From contig NC_089850.1 of NCBI RefSeq assembly GCF_036373705.1, forward strand, positions 48,697,548-48,761,547: a stretch of DNA of 64,000 nt. The letters are read 5' to 3'. Positions within the stretch are counted from its first letter, which is position 1, and each line of letters begins with the position of its first letter. This DNA is from Amia ocellicauda (lineage: Eukaryota > Chordata > Actinopteri > Amiiformes > Amiidae). A model generated the notes under the pieces. It made no database searches and was not told the origin of the DNA. It was given only the letters and a program-made list of their open reading frames with translations. The position numbers and the translations under genes were made by a program. Below, piece after piece: positions 50,821 through 63,702 of the stretch.

Positions 50821-52285
50821 AACTGGCAGTGAGAGAGACACAGGAGCGCGGAGGCCTCTCCATCTCTCTCTCCCTCTCTATCTATCTCTTGCTCTATATA
50901 TATGGCATCTCACTGTTCTCTGCATCTCCTCTCTATGCAGCTAAGCCCCCCCACACACTCAAAAACCACAGAACACCATGAACAGGAACCAATGAGCTGC
51001 AGAAAGCACGTTGGTTTTCAGTAAAAAGGAAAAGAGCAAAGTTTTAAAAAGACACAGCAGAGTTCAAAGCCTCAGTGTGGTCAGTCGGATTCAAAACCCA
51101 GAGTGCAAATCCACTCTTGTCTGAGGAGTGAACAAGCTCTGTACAGACATTAACAACGAAAGCTAACCCATGATGATGAGGTTTGATGTTATCAATTTCT
51201 TTGTCCTGCCTACACTGATTTTTATTTTCCCCTGTGGTGAAACATCTTATTTTTTTAATGTTAGAAAAAAATTATAATATTTGTAAATGCTGACTAGTGT
51301 GGAAAACAAAAAGATAATCAGTGAATGAACCTTGGATTATTTTTTGCCATTTATTGTTGAAACGATATAGGAACACATTGCATTTTAGATTCTGAATTGC
51401 GAAAGTCAAACACTTATTTTATCTACAGGAACTGATCTCTTTCACTTTATACGCTCAGGAGTAATATGCATGGGGCAGTGCGAAGACCCCAGAAAACACG
51501 ACACCACAATGCAATAGTTTGAGACCTGGTGCATCATCACTGCACATTTCCTGCTTGCACGGGAAGCCATTATCAATTAATTGTTCTTTCATGTGTGTTT
51601 ACAATTTCTATAATCACCTGCCTCTGCTTTTTAAACTCCCCTCCCCCCCAAATTTCCCCCAGAAGCAGCATGTACTTTCCACTGTGAAGTAAGCAACCTG
51701 TGGTCAGCATCTCTGCACTTGTTACCTCATTCGTGCTAGCAATTGAGGTCTCACCAAGACGTGCAGTCTTCTCTAGCACGCTGCCATCTCCAGCCATCAC
51801 TGCTACGGCCATTACAGCGGCCATCTTCGTTTGTACTGAAGCTGAAACCAATCTGCTGTGCCCAGACAGAGTTGTGCAGCCACGCGAGTCATAAAAGGAA
51901 ACCCAGACCTAAACATCTACAAACACCTTTTCTGGCACCTTCGGAGATAGAGGAAGTCATGAAGGGTGTTTGTGATTCAAAGGCCTGAGGTGGATGATTA
52001 GGGGGTGAAAACAATGTTAAAGGGATTTGAAAAAGCATTGGGAGACCCAGTCTTCAGATTGACTGATAAATGGTACAAAAAAAGCAGATGCACAAATGCT
52101 GGCCAACACACAATGCTGCACAGCTTCAGAAATTCAAACTTCACAAATTCAAACTTCACAAATTCAAACTTCACATCTGCTGTGTGTTAATAAAAATAAA
52201 TAAAAAATAATTAATAATAAAAAAAAAGATCTCCTTCTAGTTTTGAGACATAAGTGAAATGCCAGAATTTAACTTTATATACATA
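50821..52285. other. Gene-free stretch upstream of receptor B
   Basis: Should contain the receptor B promoter. A 15-mer (AAATTCAAACTTCAC) occurs three times in tandem at 52130-52174. No gene was supported. Confidence 0.45.
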
Positions 52286-53280
52286 CAGTGCATCCAGAAA
52301 GTATTCACAACACTTCACTTTTTCCACATTTTGTTGTTACAGCCTTATTCCAAAATGGATTAAATTCATTATTTTCCTCAAAATTCTACAACCAATACTC
52401 CATAATGACAACGTGAAAGAAGTTTGTTTGAAATCTTTGCAAATTTATTAAAAATAAAAAACAAAAAAAGCACATGTACATAAGTATTCACAGCCTTTGC
52501 TCAATACTTTGTTGAAGCACCTTTGGCACCAATTACCAAGTCTTTTTGAGTATGATGCTGCAAGCTTGGCACACCTATTTTTGGGCAGTTTCTCCCATTC
52601 TTCTTTGCAGGACCTCTCAAGCTCCATCAGGTTGGATGGGGAGCGTCGGTGCACAGCCATTTTCAGATCTCTCCAGAGATGTTCAATCAGGTTCAAGTCT
52701 GGGCTCTGGCTGGGCCACTCAAGGACATTCACAGAGTTGTCCTGTAGCCACTCCTTTGTTATCTTGGCTGTGTGCTTAGGGTCGTTGTCCTGTTGGAAGA
52801 GGAACCTTCGCCCCAGTCTGAGATCCAGAGTGCTCTGGAGCAGGTTTTCATCAAGGATGTCTCTGTACATTGCTGCATTCATCTATCCCTCGATCCTGAC
52901 TAGTCTCCCAGTTCCTGCTGCTGAAAAACATCCCCACAGCATGATGCTGCCACCACCACGCTTCACTGTTGGAATGGTATTGGCCAGGTGATGAGCGATG
53001 CCTGGTTTCCTCCAGACATGAATCTTTGTTTCTCATGGTCTGAGAGTCCTTCAGGTGTCTTTTGGCAAACTCCAGGCGGGCTGTCATGTGCCTTTTACTG
53101 AGGCGTGTCTTCCGTCTGGCCACTATACCATACAGGCATGATTGGTGGAGTGCTGCAGAGATGGTTGTTCTTCTTGAAGGTTCTCCTCTCTCCACAGAGA
53201 CACGCTGGAGCTCTGTCAGAGTGACCATCGGGTTCTTGGTCACCTCCCTGATTAAGGCCCTTCTCCCCTGATCTCTCAGT
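52286..53280 (-). mobile_element. Tc1-like DNA transposon (DD34E), 5' end missing
   Basis: The left end in window orientation is a typical Tc1 terminus (CAGTGCATCCAGAAAGTATT) next to TA. On the minus strand the transposase reads TKNPMVTLTELQRVSVERGE, ISAALHQSCLYG and RRKTRLSKRHMTARLEFAKR, then frame-shifted parts, then [20 protein letters not shown] and [13 protein letters not shown]. The second Asp and Glu are 34 residues apart, as in classical Tc1. The N-terminal DNA-binding region and the other terminal repeat are absent, so the copy stops near 53280. Confidence 0.88.
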
Positions 53281-55368
53281 TTTTTTTTTATCACAATAAA
53301 TAAAATAAAAAAACACCACCTGAAACCTTACACAGGGTGTAACTGCCAGTGAAGGGAGAGGCAGAGGGTACAGTTAGTGTACCACAGCACTGCCATTTAA
53401 AAAAGCTCCCCTGGTAACAAATACAACAAGAATTAAACCAGCACAAAACCACAGGGTGTGATGCAGTTAACAGAAAACTAGGGTCAGGGAGCCTGAAGAG
53501 AGAGCAGTCTGCAGTGTTTCTTGGCTGGGCCAGGCACTGCACATAACAAGCTGAAGACCCCAACGAGAAAATATATTTTCAATTAATGTATTTTTTTATT
53601 CAAAAGCTGTCCAATTAGAAGCGTTCCACAATGACACACATACACACACTGGCACACTGACACATACATATGAACAGGCACACTCCCTCACAGGTCCGGA
53701 AGGAAGCCCCAGTTGTGAGTCAACATAAGAGAGAGCGCCAGAGGCAGGAAAGGAGGCCAGGGGGGCAGTTTGTTGTTCATGTGCCGGATCAGTAGGGGCT
53801 GGAAACAGACTGATGGAACGATAGACTGACTGACACTAGTGAAAGATCAGGTGGAAAGACAATCTACATATATGCCCTCCATAGCATTCTCTCTCTGACC
53901 ACAGTGTGGCTTGTCAGAGTGAACATGAGACCGCGAAGAATAAGCCATTACCAACAGGCAAACAAGCACACGAAAAACAGACCAGAGGCCACGGAGAGAA
54001 GCTGTTGTTTAAAGAGCAAGCCACAGCAAGGTGTTAAATGTGGTTAGTTATAAAATTATTAAAACCACCGAGAGATAGAGTGAATGTTCTGTGAGGGTTT
54101 ATTGTGGGAGAGACAGAATTAAAATGTTAACACTATACTTACATTCCAAACGCCTCCCAGTGGGTATCAAAAATAACCACTCAATACAAGTCCTTATCAG
54201 CAAATTAGCTTGTAACAATAACAGCTTATAACATGTTATTTCCAATATTAAAGTATAACCAAGGTATCAGCAGCCACCTCTTTTTGAAAGCACACATTTT
54301 GAAAAAACACAAAACTCCATCTCCAAATATGCCAAATAATGACAGTATGCAGACCTCCTGGTTTGTGCTCAACTTCTATGGCTCTGGGCTTTGCACAAGT
54401 TAACCCCTGCATTGACCACAGACCCACAGAGGTCTGCGTAACCTGCTGCTGCTGCAACCATTTTAGTTTTAAGTAAAGTGACCTCCAGGAACATAACATG
54501 CCAGGAGCACCATGGCCACCCGCACTGCTGCCAACACACACAGACACTGAGGGAGGACTGTACCCCTCCAACTTGCAGGGGAAATGACCCCAAGACTAAC
54601 TAAGCCATTTGCACACCATGACACCTTTAATATACAAATGCGAGCCCACTAAGGAAAAGGAAGACACAAAGTGTGGTGCAGATCATGGTCGAAAAAAAGC
54701 ACTCGACAAAGAAGTGTCATACATGACCAAAACATGTCATGAGATTTGTGATGCTGTTATATAATCAATAGGCACCATGTTAATCTTTATGAAGTAATTT
54801 CATCTGGTGAGAACAGACTGGTCTTAAGCACGGCCTTCCATTCATGTTCAAATCCTTGAGCCATTAATCGCAGCTGCTAATTCACTGTGTGACGAAAAAT
54901 GCAGTCGGACAGAGAGAGATACTTTCTAATTGCAATACTAAGAATTAATATATTTTCCTATTTCCCCTTTAGCCAAGGTGTCTCCAGTGTATAATATAGT
55001 ATGAAAAATTGTAAACTTGCATGTTAGTGCAATAGAAACATATGGCAGGCAATAAGATACTAGAGAGATGTCTAATGAAGTACAAGATCAAGCACTCAGA
55101 TCATGCAATAGGAGTGACAGTGGGGGAAACATGCAGTACAAGACAATGTACAACATCTGCAAGTAGGACAGTACAGAACAATATGCTCAACATACAACAG
55201 TTACCAGTGTGACACTCGTTACAGGGCTGCTGCACAATACCAGCTGCACTGGATCCTCAGCACCTTAAACAGTTTCTGAATAAGAAAACTCAAAAAGAGA
55301 TAATTCCAAATGTATGTGTGTATATGTACATATATATATCTGCCTGACACATCAACCACAGCATCACT

Positions 55369-55370
<2 letters not shown>
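53281..55370. other. Gene-free stretch between receptor B and ift46
   Basis: Mixed sequence with a CA-rich patch near 53630-53670. A minus-strand frame near 53800-53690 (IRHMNNKLPPWPPFLPLALS) has no family match and no splice support. No gene was recognised. Confidence 0.45.
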
Positions 55371-55399
<29 letters not shown>

Positions 55400-55403
55400 T
55401 ATA

Positions 55404-56624
55404 CACTCACCTAAAGGATTATTAGGAACACCTGTTCAATTTCTCATTAATGCAATTATCTAACCAACCAATCACATGGCAGTTGCTTCAATGCATTTAG
55501 GGGTGTGGTCCTGGTCAAGACAATCTCCTGAACTCCAAACTGAATGTCTCAATGGGAAAGAAAGGTGATTTAAGCAATTTTGAGCGTGGCATGGTTGTTG
55601 GTGCCAGACGGGCCGGTCTGAGTATTTCACAATCTGCTCAGTTACTGGGATTTTCACGCACAACCATTTCTAGGGTTTACAAAGAATGGTGTGAAAAGGG
55701 AAAAACATCCAGTATGCGGCAGTCCTGTCGGCGAAAATGCCTTGTTGACGCTAGAGGTCAGAGGAGAATGGGCCGACTGATTCAAGCTGATAGAAGAGCA
55801 ACTTTGACTGAAATAACCACTCGTTACAACCGAGGTATGCAGCAAAGCATTTGTGAAGCCACAACACGTACAACCTTGAGGCGGATGGGCTACAACAGCA
55901 GAAGACCCCACCGGGTACCACTCATCTCCACTACAAATAGGAAAAAGAGGCTACAATTTGCACAAGCTCACCAAAATTGGACAGTTGAAGACTGGAAAAA
56001 TGTTGCCTGGCCTGATGAGTCTCGATTTCTGTTGAGACATTCAGATGGTAGAGTCAGAATTTGGCGTAAACAGAATGAGAACATGGATCCATCATGCCTT
56101 GTTACCACTGTGCAGGCTGGTGGTGGTGGTGTAATGGTGTGGGGGATGTTTTCTTGGCACACTTTAGGCCCCTTAGTGCCAATTGGGCATAGTTTAAATG
56201 CCACGGCCTACCTGAGCATTGTTTCTGACCATGTCCATCCCTTTATGACCACCATGTACCCATCCTCTGATGGCTACTTCCAGCAGGATAATGCACCATG
56301 TCACAAAGGTCGAATCATTTCAAATTGGTTTCTTGAACATGACAATGAGTTCACTGTACTAAACTGGCCCCCACAGTCACCAGATCTCAACCCAATAGGG
56401 CATCTTTGGGATGTGGTGGAACGGGAGCTTCATGCCCTGGATGTGCATCCCACAAATCTCCATCAACTGCAAGATGCTATCCTATCAATATGGGCCAACA
56501 TTTCTAAAGAATGCTTTCAGCACCTTATTTAATCAATGCCACGTAGAATTAAGGCAGTTCTGAAGGCGAAAGGGGGTCAAACACAGTATTAGTATGGTGT
56601 TCATAATAATCCTTTAGGTGAGTG
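55404..56624 (+). mobile_element. Tc1/mariner DD36E-type transposon, copy 3
   Basis: Full-ended 1221-bp copy between TA sites, next to a TA run. Its transposase frame (from 55552) is open for 326 codons and includes the HTH region, the first Asp motif (WPDESRFLL) and QQDNAPCHKG. The third catalytic position reads SPDLNPIGHLWD, Gly in place of Glu, so this most intact frame should be catalytically dead. The frame ends about 20 codons early (CTT ATT TAA against CTT GTT GAA in the sister copies). Confidence 0.93.
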
Positions 56625-56639
56625 TATATATATCTGCAA

Positions 56640-57526
56640 TACAAGCATGCATATGGAGCTTGTGGGCTTATTTATATGTTGTGTGTTGTATCACAAAAAG
56701 GTTAATTAGGTTTACTATGAATCATGCTTGCAGTTTTAAGACTGCTTTTGTAAATGTATCTAATGACTATTTCTGAAAATAAAAATAAAATAGATCAGTT
56801 TCTTGCTGATGTTTTTGCATGTCCCAAACTCGTGTTAGATTGTAGTTGCTGATTAAAAGCAGAAGAATATTTCCATTAAAAAAACACAGATGAAAGAAAA
56901 AGAAACTCTTTGTCAACAGATCAGCAGGTGGGTGTGTAAAGGTTAAAGGAGTGTCTGCAGCAGGCAGAGCAGTGGGTGCTGATTATCTGCAGAATGGCAC
57001 CTCATGCACCCAAACTTCATTTCCCCAGGGAGCTGGGTGTGCAGTGGCCACCTACTTGCTTCTGTCAACAATCTTACAATTACACGGAACCAAAAGCCAA
57101 AAAACGGGACAGTAAATCGGTTGCTTTGCTTTTCTGTGGGAAAATAAAAATCCCCTCAAATCCTGTTTTTTATTATTTCCACATGACACAAAAGATACGT
57201 GGCAATGTATGCATAGGCACAATTAGTTTCTTGAAAACAATATAGGCTCTATTTATTAACAATCAACAGCAGCGATGAATAAATGCTTTTAAAAATCTTG
57301 TTGTCAGTGCTTTCCAGAAGCTTAATTATAAATGATGGTGGTTCTAGGGAGAGCTCTGTAGTGTCTTTTAGCAGGGGGCTGAACTTTTGGAATCAGATGC
57401 TGCAAATTCGGGAGACCTTTTTGAAAGAAGGCTGTGGATGAAAATATGTAATGTAGTGACATGTATATATACATATATATTAACAAGAACAAGAGGGACA
57501 AACAAACTAAACAAAGAGAAGCTCCC
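56640..57526. other. Gene-free 3' flank of ift46
   Basis: Probable ift46 3' UTR next to the stop codon at 57527, then AT-rich sequence up to transposon copy 3. No other gene was seen. Confidence 0.45.
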
Positions 57527-60500
57527 TCAGTCAAAGGTCAGTGTCTCTGGGTCTCCGGTGGCAGAGCGTGGCGCGGAGGTGGAGGAGAGCGACTTCTTTC
57601 CTTCCGCCAGGGCCTTGAAGTGCTGGAGATGCAAACCACAGTCACGGTCAAGTAAACAAAAGGCGGTCTCTAATCAAAACCGGGTTACTTGACAATGTTT
57701 TATAAATAAAGAAAAGCGAAAATCAATATACTTTTAAAAGATGCATTAACACATTTGAAAGAACCTTCCACAACATATTTACATAAACTTTTTTTTTTTT
57801 GCATTTTTCAAAATTTCAGTAAATATATATATATATCGTATATTAATTAAAAACACACCATCACGTGTTTTTAATTATTTCTCACTTTATATATACAGTA
57901 CTGTGCAAAAGTTTTAGGCAGGTGTGAAAAAATGCTGTAAAGTAAGAATCCTTTCAAAAATAGACACGTTAATAGATTTTATTTATCAATTAACTAAATG
58001 CAAAGTGAGTGAACAGAAGAAAAATCTAAATCAAATCCATATTTGGTGTGACAACCCTTTGCCTTCAAAACAGCATCAGTAACAAAACAATATTTGTGGG
58101 TTTTTGAATAAAAGATCCGGAGGATTAGTGTAGTGTATTGTGTTACAGACCACCCAACTCAGATATTCAGAAAGATGTTGCATTGTACAGTGTAATCAGG
58201 ACTGCATGTAGCAAGGATGTGGCCGTTATAATGGGGGATTTCAATTTCCCAAACATAGACTGGGAAAGCCCAGTTGGGACTACTGAGATCAGTGTTCAAA
58301 TTGTGTAAGCTTGTGGGGGGGATGGTGATGCCAAAAAAAAAACGGGTTACTGAAGCCCCACCCACTACTGTTAGAGGCTGACCTGAGCAGAGGGGCGGGA
58401 CTGTATTTGCATGTTAGCTATTATTTTGCTACCTCCACATTTAACATTAGGATTTATATTTAACTTTTATATTTAACATTCACATTTGTATTTAACATTT
58501 ACATTTAGACTAAATATTTATTTAAAAGCTATATATTTATTTTGTGACGTTAGAGATTTAGGATTTACTTAAATATTTAATCAAACGAATATTTTTCCAA
58601 ATCGGAGATTAAGCATTTATTTAAAAAAACAAAATCATTATAAATGTGGAAAAAATGGCTTAAGTATTTACTAAACGTGGAAAGAAAAACACAAGATTTA
58701 TGTTAAATGTGTGAAAAAAGACACTGTTTTATATTTGGCACACCATAATAATCTCTCTTTAAAATAAGAACCATTACAATATTCACTGCCGGGTGGAAAG
58801 CGTTGCCACTCCCCCAGAGTCAAAGAGACGCCGCTTCCCGCCAAAGCAACAAAAAAGCTTACATGACTGTACAAGACAAACAGTATTTTCTCTATATTGT
58901 TTCAATGTCATATCGATCTATAGCCGTAAATGTACCGATACATTTAGCTAGCTCACATCTTTATATATATTAAAAAAATATAGGTTAAGTAATGAGTTAT
59001 AATGATGTAAACAGTTCAAACAGTTCGGTCAATTAAAATAAGTGTAACTGGTAAACTTGCTATTGTTTTTTCTTGTACTAAGTATGATTGATGTCTGAAA
59101 TTTAAAAGTATGTATTTTACATGTGAAAATTGCATTGTGAAATTGTGAAGGGGACCAGGTAACTTTATTCACTTTTGCATTAAAACGATATAAATTTAAC
59201 CGAAGCAGGTTTCCATTCAAATCATTCCATTTTAAAATGAGACCAGCTGTTTACTATCCAATCCGAAATGCGATCATATTGAGCTGAGCAGTACAATTAC
59301 AAATGCCGGCGTTGGAGGTGACAACTGGGCCGATGCAGAAATGAAAGCACTGTTTACAATGTGGATGAAGATACAGTTAAAACAGAAACCGCAGGAAGTG
59401 CACAGCGCTGCTGTCTGAGGATGAAACTATAGACGCATCACAGGGTGCTTTCGATGCACACGATTTCTTGTGATTTAATGCAGATGTCCTACTAAATGTG
59501 CTTCGCTTTCGGGTGAATTATATAACAGCACTTTTAGACTTGCAGAACCAAAGATAGACATTTGAAAAAGTAAATATATTAATTTAATTCCCCATTGAAC
59601 CAGCACATTTTTACATTATATTAGAAAGCTTTGGCTGCAAAGGGTTAAGATTACTTTCAAATAAAATATAGAACCAAATAGCCAATCGATATTAATAAGT
59701 TGTGATTACAAACACATCACATACACCTGTAACCAGACCTAATGTCCTGTGTCACTGGTTTGTTTGAACAGATTTATTTATTCACGGCATGCATTTAGTT
59801 TAGGCCGCCTTTTCGCCCGCATGTGTGACACACTTAGGCTCCTAAAACCGCAAGTGTGAACTGGGTGTCTGAAAAAAGCCAGACTACATTTGAGGCGGCC
59901 CAGGGCCGGCCTAATAAGTGTGAACGGGATCAAAGAGACTTAGATAATATTCAGTTGTGGGCTGACACCTGGCAAATGAAATTCAATGTGGACAAGTGCA
60001 AGGTATTACATGCAGGTAACAAAAATGTCCACTATAATTACACTATGGGAGGAACAGAACTAGATGAAGTAACACATGAGAAAGACCTAGGAGTCTATGT
60101 GGACTCCTCACTTTCTCCATCCAAACAGTGTGGGGAAGCAATAAAAAAGGCAAACCGAATGTTAGGGTATATTGTCAAAAGTGTAGAATTGAGAACAAGG
60201 GCAGTAATGTTCAGACTGTACAATGCACTAGTTAGAGCTCATCTGGATACTGTGTACAGTTCTGGGCTCCACACTTCAAGAAAGATATCGCTGCTCTAGA
60301 GGCAGTTCAGAGGAGAGCAACCAGACTTATTCCAGGTCTGAAGGGAAAGTCCTACTGAGAGACTGAGGAACTGAACCTTTTCACCCTGGAACAGAGGAGA
60401 CTACATGGGGACTTGATCCAAGTCTTCAAAATCATGAAAGGCATCGACCACATCAAACCAGAGGAGCTTTTCCAGATCAGCAGGGACACACGCACCCGGG

Positions 60501-63500
60501 GACACAACTGGAAATTGGCCTTCAAGGCATTCAAAACGGAAAACAGGAGACACTTCTGCCTCGGTTCCACTGGCTTAAGCATCTGTGCCGTGCCATGATA
60601 TGTCTTGCCGTGCCGGACGCGTCCCAGAGCTTTTTTTGTAAAAGCAGGCCGTTGTGAAGTCCGTCCCTCTTATGGGAGGAGCAGAGCGATTGTGGGTTTG
60701 CTTTGTTTAGTTTTAAAAACAAAGACAGAGAACAACACTACAAGCGATACAGCCTGACGTGGAGAGGACTTTTGTGTCTATTTTATTCTTTCTGCTTTAC
60801 ATGATTGTAAACAGTGTAATAAATACACCTTTCTGTTAAGAGATATTAGGAAGCTAAACGTGTATAGACAACATAATATTCAGACAAGCACGTTCCCATG
60901 TGCAACAATAACACTAAATAGAAAATATGTATTATTATTATCGTCATCATTTGTGCTAGTATACATGTATTTTAAAAGGCACAGTGTGACTCCCTTAATG
61001 TATTACTTTTTGCAGTATTATTTATAATTTACCTAGCAGACGTCCTTAACCAGGGTAAGTTACAATTGAAACAAAATACATGTTTCACGATGAATCATCC
61101 ACCTACAATATAGCAGGTTATAGTTTAACTAAAGTGTGCACATTTCAGTCATGGCGTTTATGGACTTATGGATGCATTTATTAAACCAGTCCTTAATGTT
61201 TTAGAGGGAAACACAGATCTGCTGTATTTATTTATTCAATAATTTAACTTGGGCACACATTAACTAAATCATGTTGCCATTACATTGACTGTCTCTGCGG
61301 ATTGTCCTGCACACATTCACAAAACACAGCCTGAAAGCTCTCCAGTTGTTCATAAAATATTAATAAAATCGGCTGCTACTAATCCTATTATTATCCTTCA
61401 GTTTATTTTAACTAGTCAGGGCACTGCACCGGTGCTGTGAAATGCAAGTTTTTAATACACTCAGATATTAACTGTGAGCAGTCATTGTTTCTGTACATGG
61501 ATTTCACTCCATGCTGCTAATAAAACTAATTTCTTCATGATTGCACACGACACTTGAGATTATATCTTCCGACTTAATGTATCTGATCTCTTCCCTGTCT
61601 GTCTACAGTCCAGCACACATTTTCGCTTTCAGAAGCGGAGATATTTCCTTAGTGGGAGTGACGGACACTTACGGACATGTCTAGCACCAGATAGTTAACC
61701 GGCCACAAAACACGGACGCGTCAGGATGCGTCCAGACGCTTAGCAAGTGGAAACACCCGTTTAAGCACCCGGACTCATCCGCCAGTGGAAAAGGGGCATT
61801 CTTCATACAGAGAGTCGTCACAATCTGGAACAAACTCCCCAGCAATGTGGTAGAAGCTGAAAGTTTGGGAACATTTAAAAATAGACTGGATAGGATCCTT
61901 GGATCACTTAGTTATTAATGGACAATAAACGAGCACGATGGGTTGAATGGCCCCCTCTCGTTTGTAAACTTTCTTATGTTCTTATAAGATCACAATTGGC
62001 AGAACCTGGCACATGCCGTCTCTCCAGGCACTTTTATGTAGGGATGTAGGCTGGCATGTACCTGTGAGTTCTTGAACTCTGAGAACAGCGTGAAGAGCAC
62101 ATGGAGAGACTGGACCCGGTTCTTGTACACAGGGATGTCCAGGACAGCTGCAAGGAACAACCATTATAAAATTAGCAGAAGTACTGGGGGGATAGATTTA
62201 GATCTGCTACAGGCAGGACCCATAGTGTCCCTGTGTTGTTACAGCTCTGCTTGGCACTCTGATTTCATGTAACGGGTTGTTTTTTTTAAATACTGCGGGA
62301 GATTTCATAAATCCACAGCTTCACAGATAGTCTACGGGGTTTCAAAGGAACCCGCAATAAGACTATTTGAGTGCACTAGTGCAAGTTTCAGAAACATTCC
62401 CAAAAAGTATAGCTCCGTTTGTGCAACCGACCCCATATGTTGATTCTCAGGGGGCTCAATGGGGCTGCAGGACATTGAGCAGCAAAAGTATCACACCACC
62501 TACAACTGCCATAGCCTAGAACAGGGGTGGGCAAACTTTTTGGCTAAGGGGCCACAACAGGTCTTGAAAAACAGTGGTGGGCCACACACATTGTTCAAGT
62601 CACAGTATATCAAGTAACAATATATATTTTACCATAATGTATTCATAAGTGCATCTAAGTTCAAATGTACAATCATGTTCCTTTATTACCTGTGACTGAC
62701 TTCTGTCATTCAAAAAGCCCACTCTTACAAATCTTTTTTTTTTTTCTTTTTAAGTTTGAGCATTGTTTTAAATTATTCAATAGGTTTTTCAATATAGAAA
62801 AAATCTGAACAATAAGTACATTTCAAAGCACATTAAATAGATTACCATTAACAGGCTTTATGAAACAAACACATTGAGTGTGACTTTCTTCCATATCACC
62901 ACTAGTGCATTATTTGCATCAGGCACATACTATCATGAACAGTGCAATGTGGGAATATACATATATAATGCAAAGTTGTACAACAAGCGTGTCTTTGAGC
63001 GGACCTGTCTGAGAAGCCCTGACAACCTGACTAGTCTTGACCATGTAAGCAAGTCAGTGTGAACAGTGAAGCTGATCAGCCTGCTTTGCAAGTTTATGAA
63101 AGTCAGGTACCATTTTTGCTGTTGAGATCCGCAGTATAGAGGCCAAATATTCATCACTTAACCGAGATCTGTGTTTGGATATATTGTAGTTCATCACAGA
63201 GAAGGTTTGCTGACACACAAGTCGAGCCAAACAGAACCAGCGTCTTTTGAGCCAGCTGTCGTGTCTAATATAATGACGCATAAAACAGTGGTTGTGTCAA
63301 ACTTATCCTTCAGTGTAGTGTCGCACTGGAGATCGAGAAGCTCAGGCTACATGGTAGGTGGCGCTTTCTCATAGTTATATGAGAGAGGGCGTGACAAGAT
63401 CCAGTGAGTCCTCAATCTTAATAAAGTCAGAGAATTGCCTTGAAACTCTGCACCCATGTCGCTTGGAACAGAGCTGTATTTCACTGCGCATTGTAGCGAC

Positions 63501-63692
63501 ACACTTAGCCGGGTGATTTTATTATTTTAATAAATGCCCATGGGCCAGATCAAACTCTCTGGCGGGGCGGATGAGGCCCACGGGCCATAGTTTGCCCACC
63601 TGTCCTAGAAAATAGTATGAAAGTGGCTCACCGCAGATCATATCTATGTACTCTCCCAGATCACAGTTAATGTCAGCAGTGGGCAGGCTCAC
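57527..63692 (-). CDS. ift46: Intraflagellar transport protein 46, last three exons (partial, continues right)
   Basis: Exons 63692-63632, 62147-62062 and 57622-57527 join in phase. They read [20 protein letters not shown], then [20 protein letters not shown] and LFSEFKNSQ, then [14 protein letters not shown] and a terminal DPETLTFD. Human IFT46 has [52 protein letters not shown] and METLTFS at the same places, so recognition is firm. IFT46 is a core IFT-B protein needed to assemble cilia; its C-terminal region contacts IFT52. The rest of the gene lies beyond the right edge. The two introns seen are swollen by mobile DNA: a hAT in one, and a LINE with a nested DNA element, an endonuclease fragment and a Tc1 end in the other. 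Confidence 0.95.
57896..58080. mobile_element. Tc1-like transposon terminal fragment
   Basis: Begins CAGTACTGTGCAAAAGTTTT after TA, a known Tc1-type terminus, and continues through an internal segment with ATATTTGGTGTGACAACCCT before the similarity stops. No opposite end was found, so only one terminus of the element remains. Confidence 0.75.
58127..58300 (+). mobile_element. CR1-like LINE endonuclease fragment
   Basis: Reads [20 protein letters not shown], then [18 protein letters not shown], the YRPPN and MGDFN motifs of the LINE apurinic endonuclease. Only this part of the domain remains. It may be from the same family as the reverse-transcriptase fragments at 1-1088 and 59936-61986. Confidence 0.75.
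58301..59935. other. AT-rich ift46 intron sequence
   Basis: Repeated phrases built on ATTTAACATT/ACATTTA occur near 58436-58505. Around 59800-59930 there is a GC-richer segment with AAGTGTGAACTGGGTGTC and AAGTGTGAACGGGATC, probably the end of another degraded DNA element. No exon was seen. Confidence 0.4.
59936..61986 (+). mobile_element. CR1-like LINE 3' fragment, split by a DNA element
   Basis: Nearly identical to 282-900 of the window in its first part (59936-60557: [39 protein letters not shown]) and to the end of that copy in its second part (61798-61986: [20 protein letters not shown] and the TTCTTATG tail). The two parts are separated by 60558-61797. The 5' end is truncated at 59936. 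The reading frame is broken. Confidence 0.88.
60558..61797. mobile_element. 1.24-kb non-autonomous DNA element nested in the LINE
   Basis: The left end GCCTCGGTTCCACTGGC and the right end GCCAGTGGAAAAGGGGC are imperfect inverted repeats. The flanks share TTCT (60554-60557 and 61799-61802), a possible short target duplication. Both termini have CpG-rich inner segments (GGACGCGTCC and GACGCGTC). No transposase was seen, and the superfamily is not assigned. Confidence 0.7.
62522..63602 (-). mobile_element. hAT transposon with intact ends and a C-terminal transposase remnant
   Basis: Terminal repeats CAGGGGTGGGCAAACT and AGTTTGCCCACCTG are flanked by 8-bp duplications, GCCTAGAA and TCCTAGAA, with one mismatch. 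On the minus strand a remnant reads [20 protein letters not shown] and [16 protein letters not shown], resembling the hAT C-terminal dimerisation region kept in host genes such as GTF2IRD2. Most of the transposase is missing. It lies in an ift46 intron. Confidence 0.88.
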
Positions 63693-63702
63693 CTAAAGAG
63701 AA

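Noticed and set aside
53690-53830. Minus-strand peptide IRHMNNKLPPWPPFLPLALS as a gene end
   Set aside because: No family resemblance, no upstream exons and no clear splice sites.
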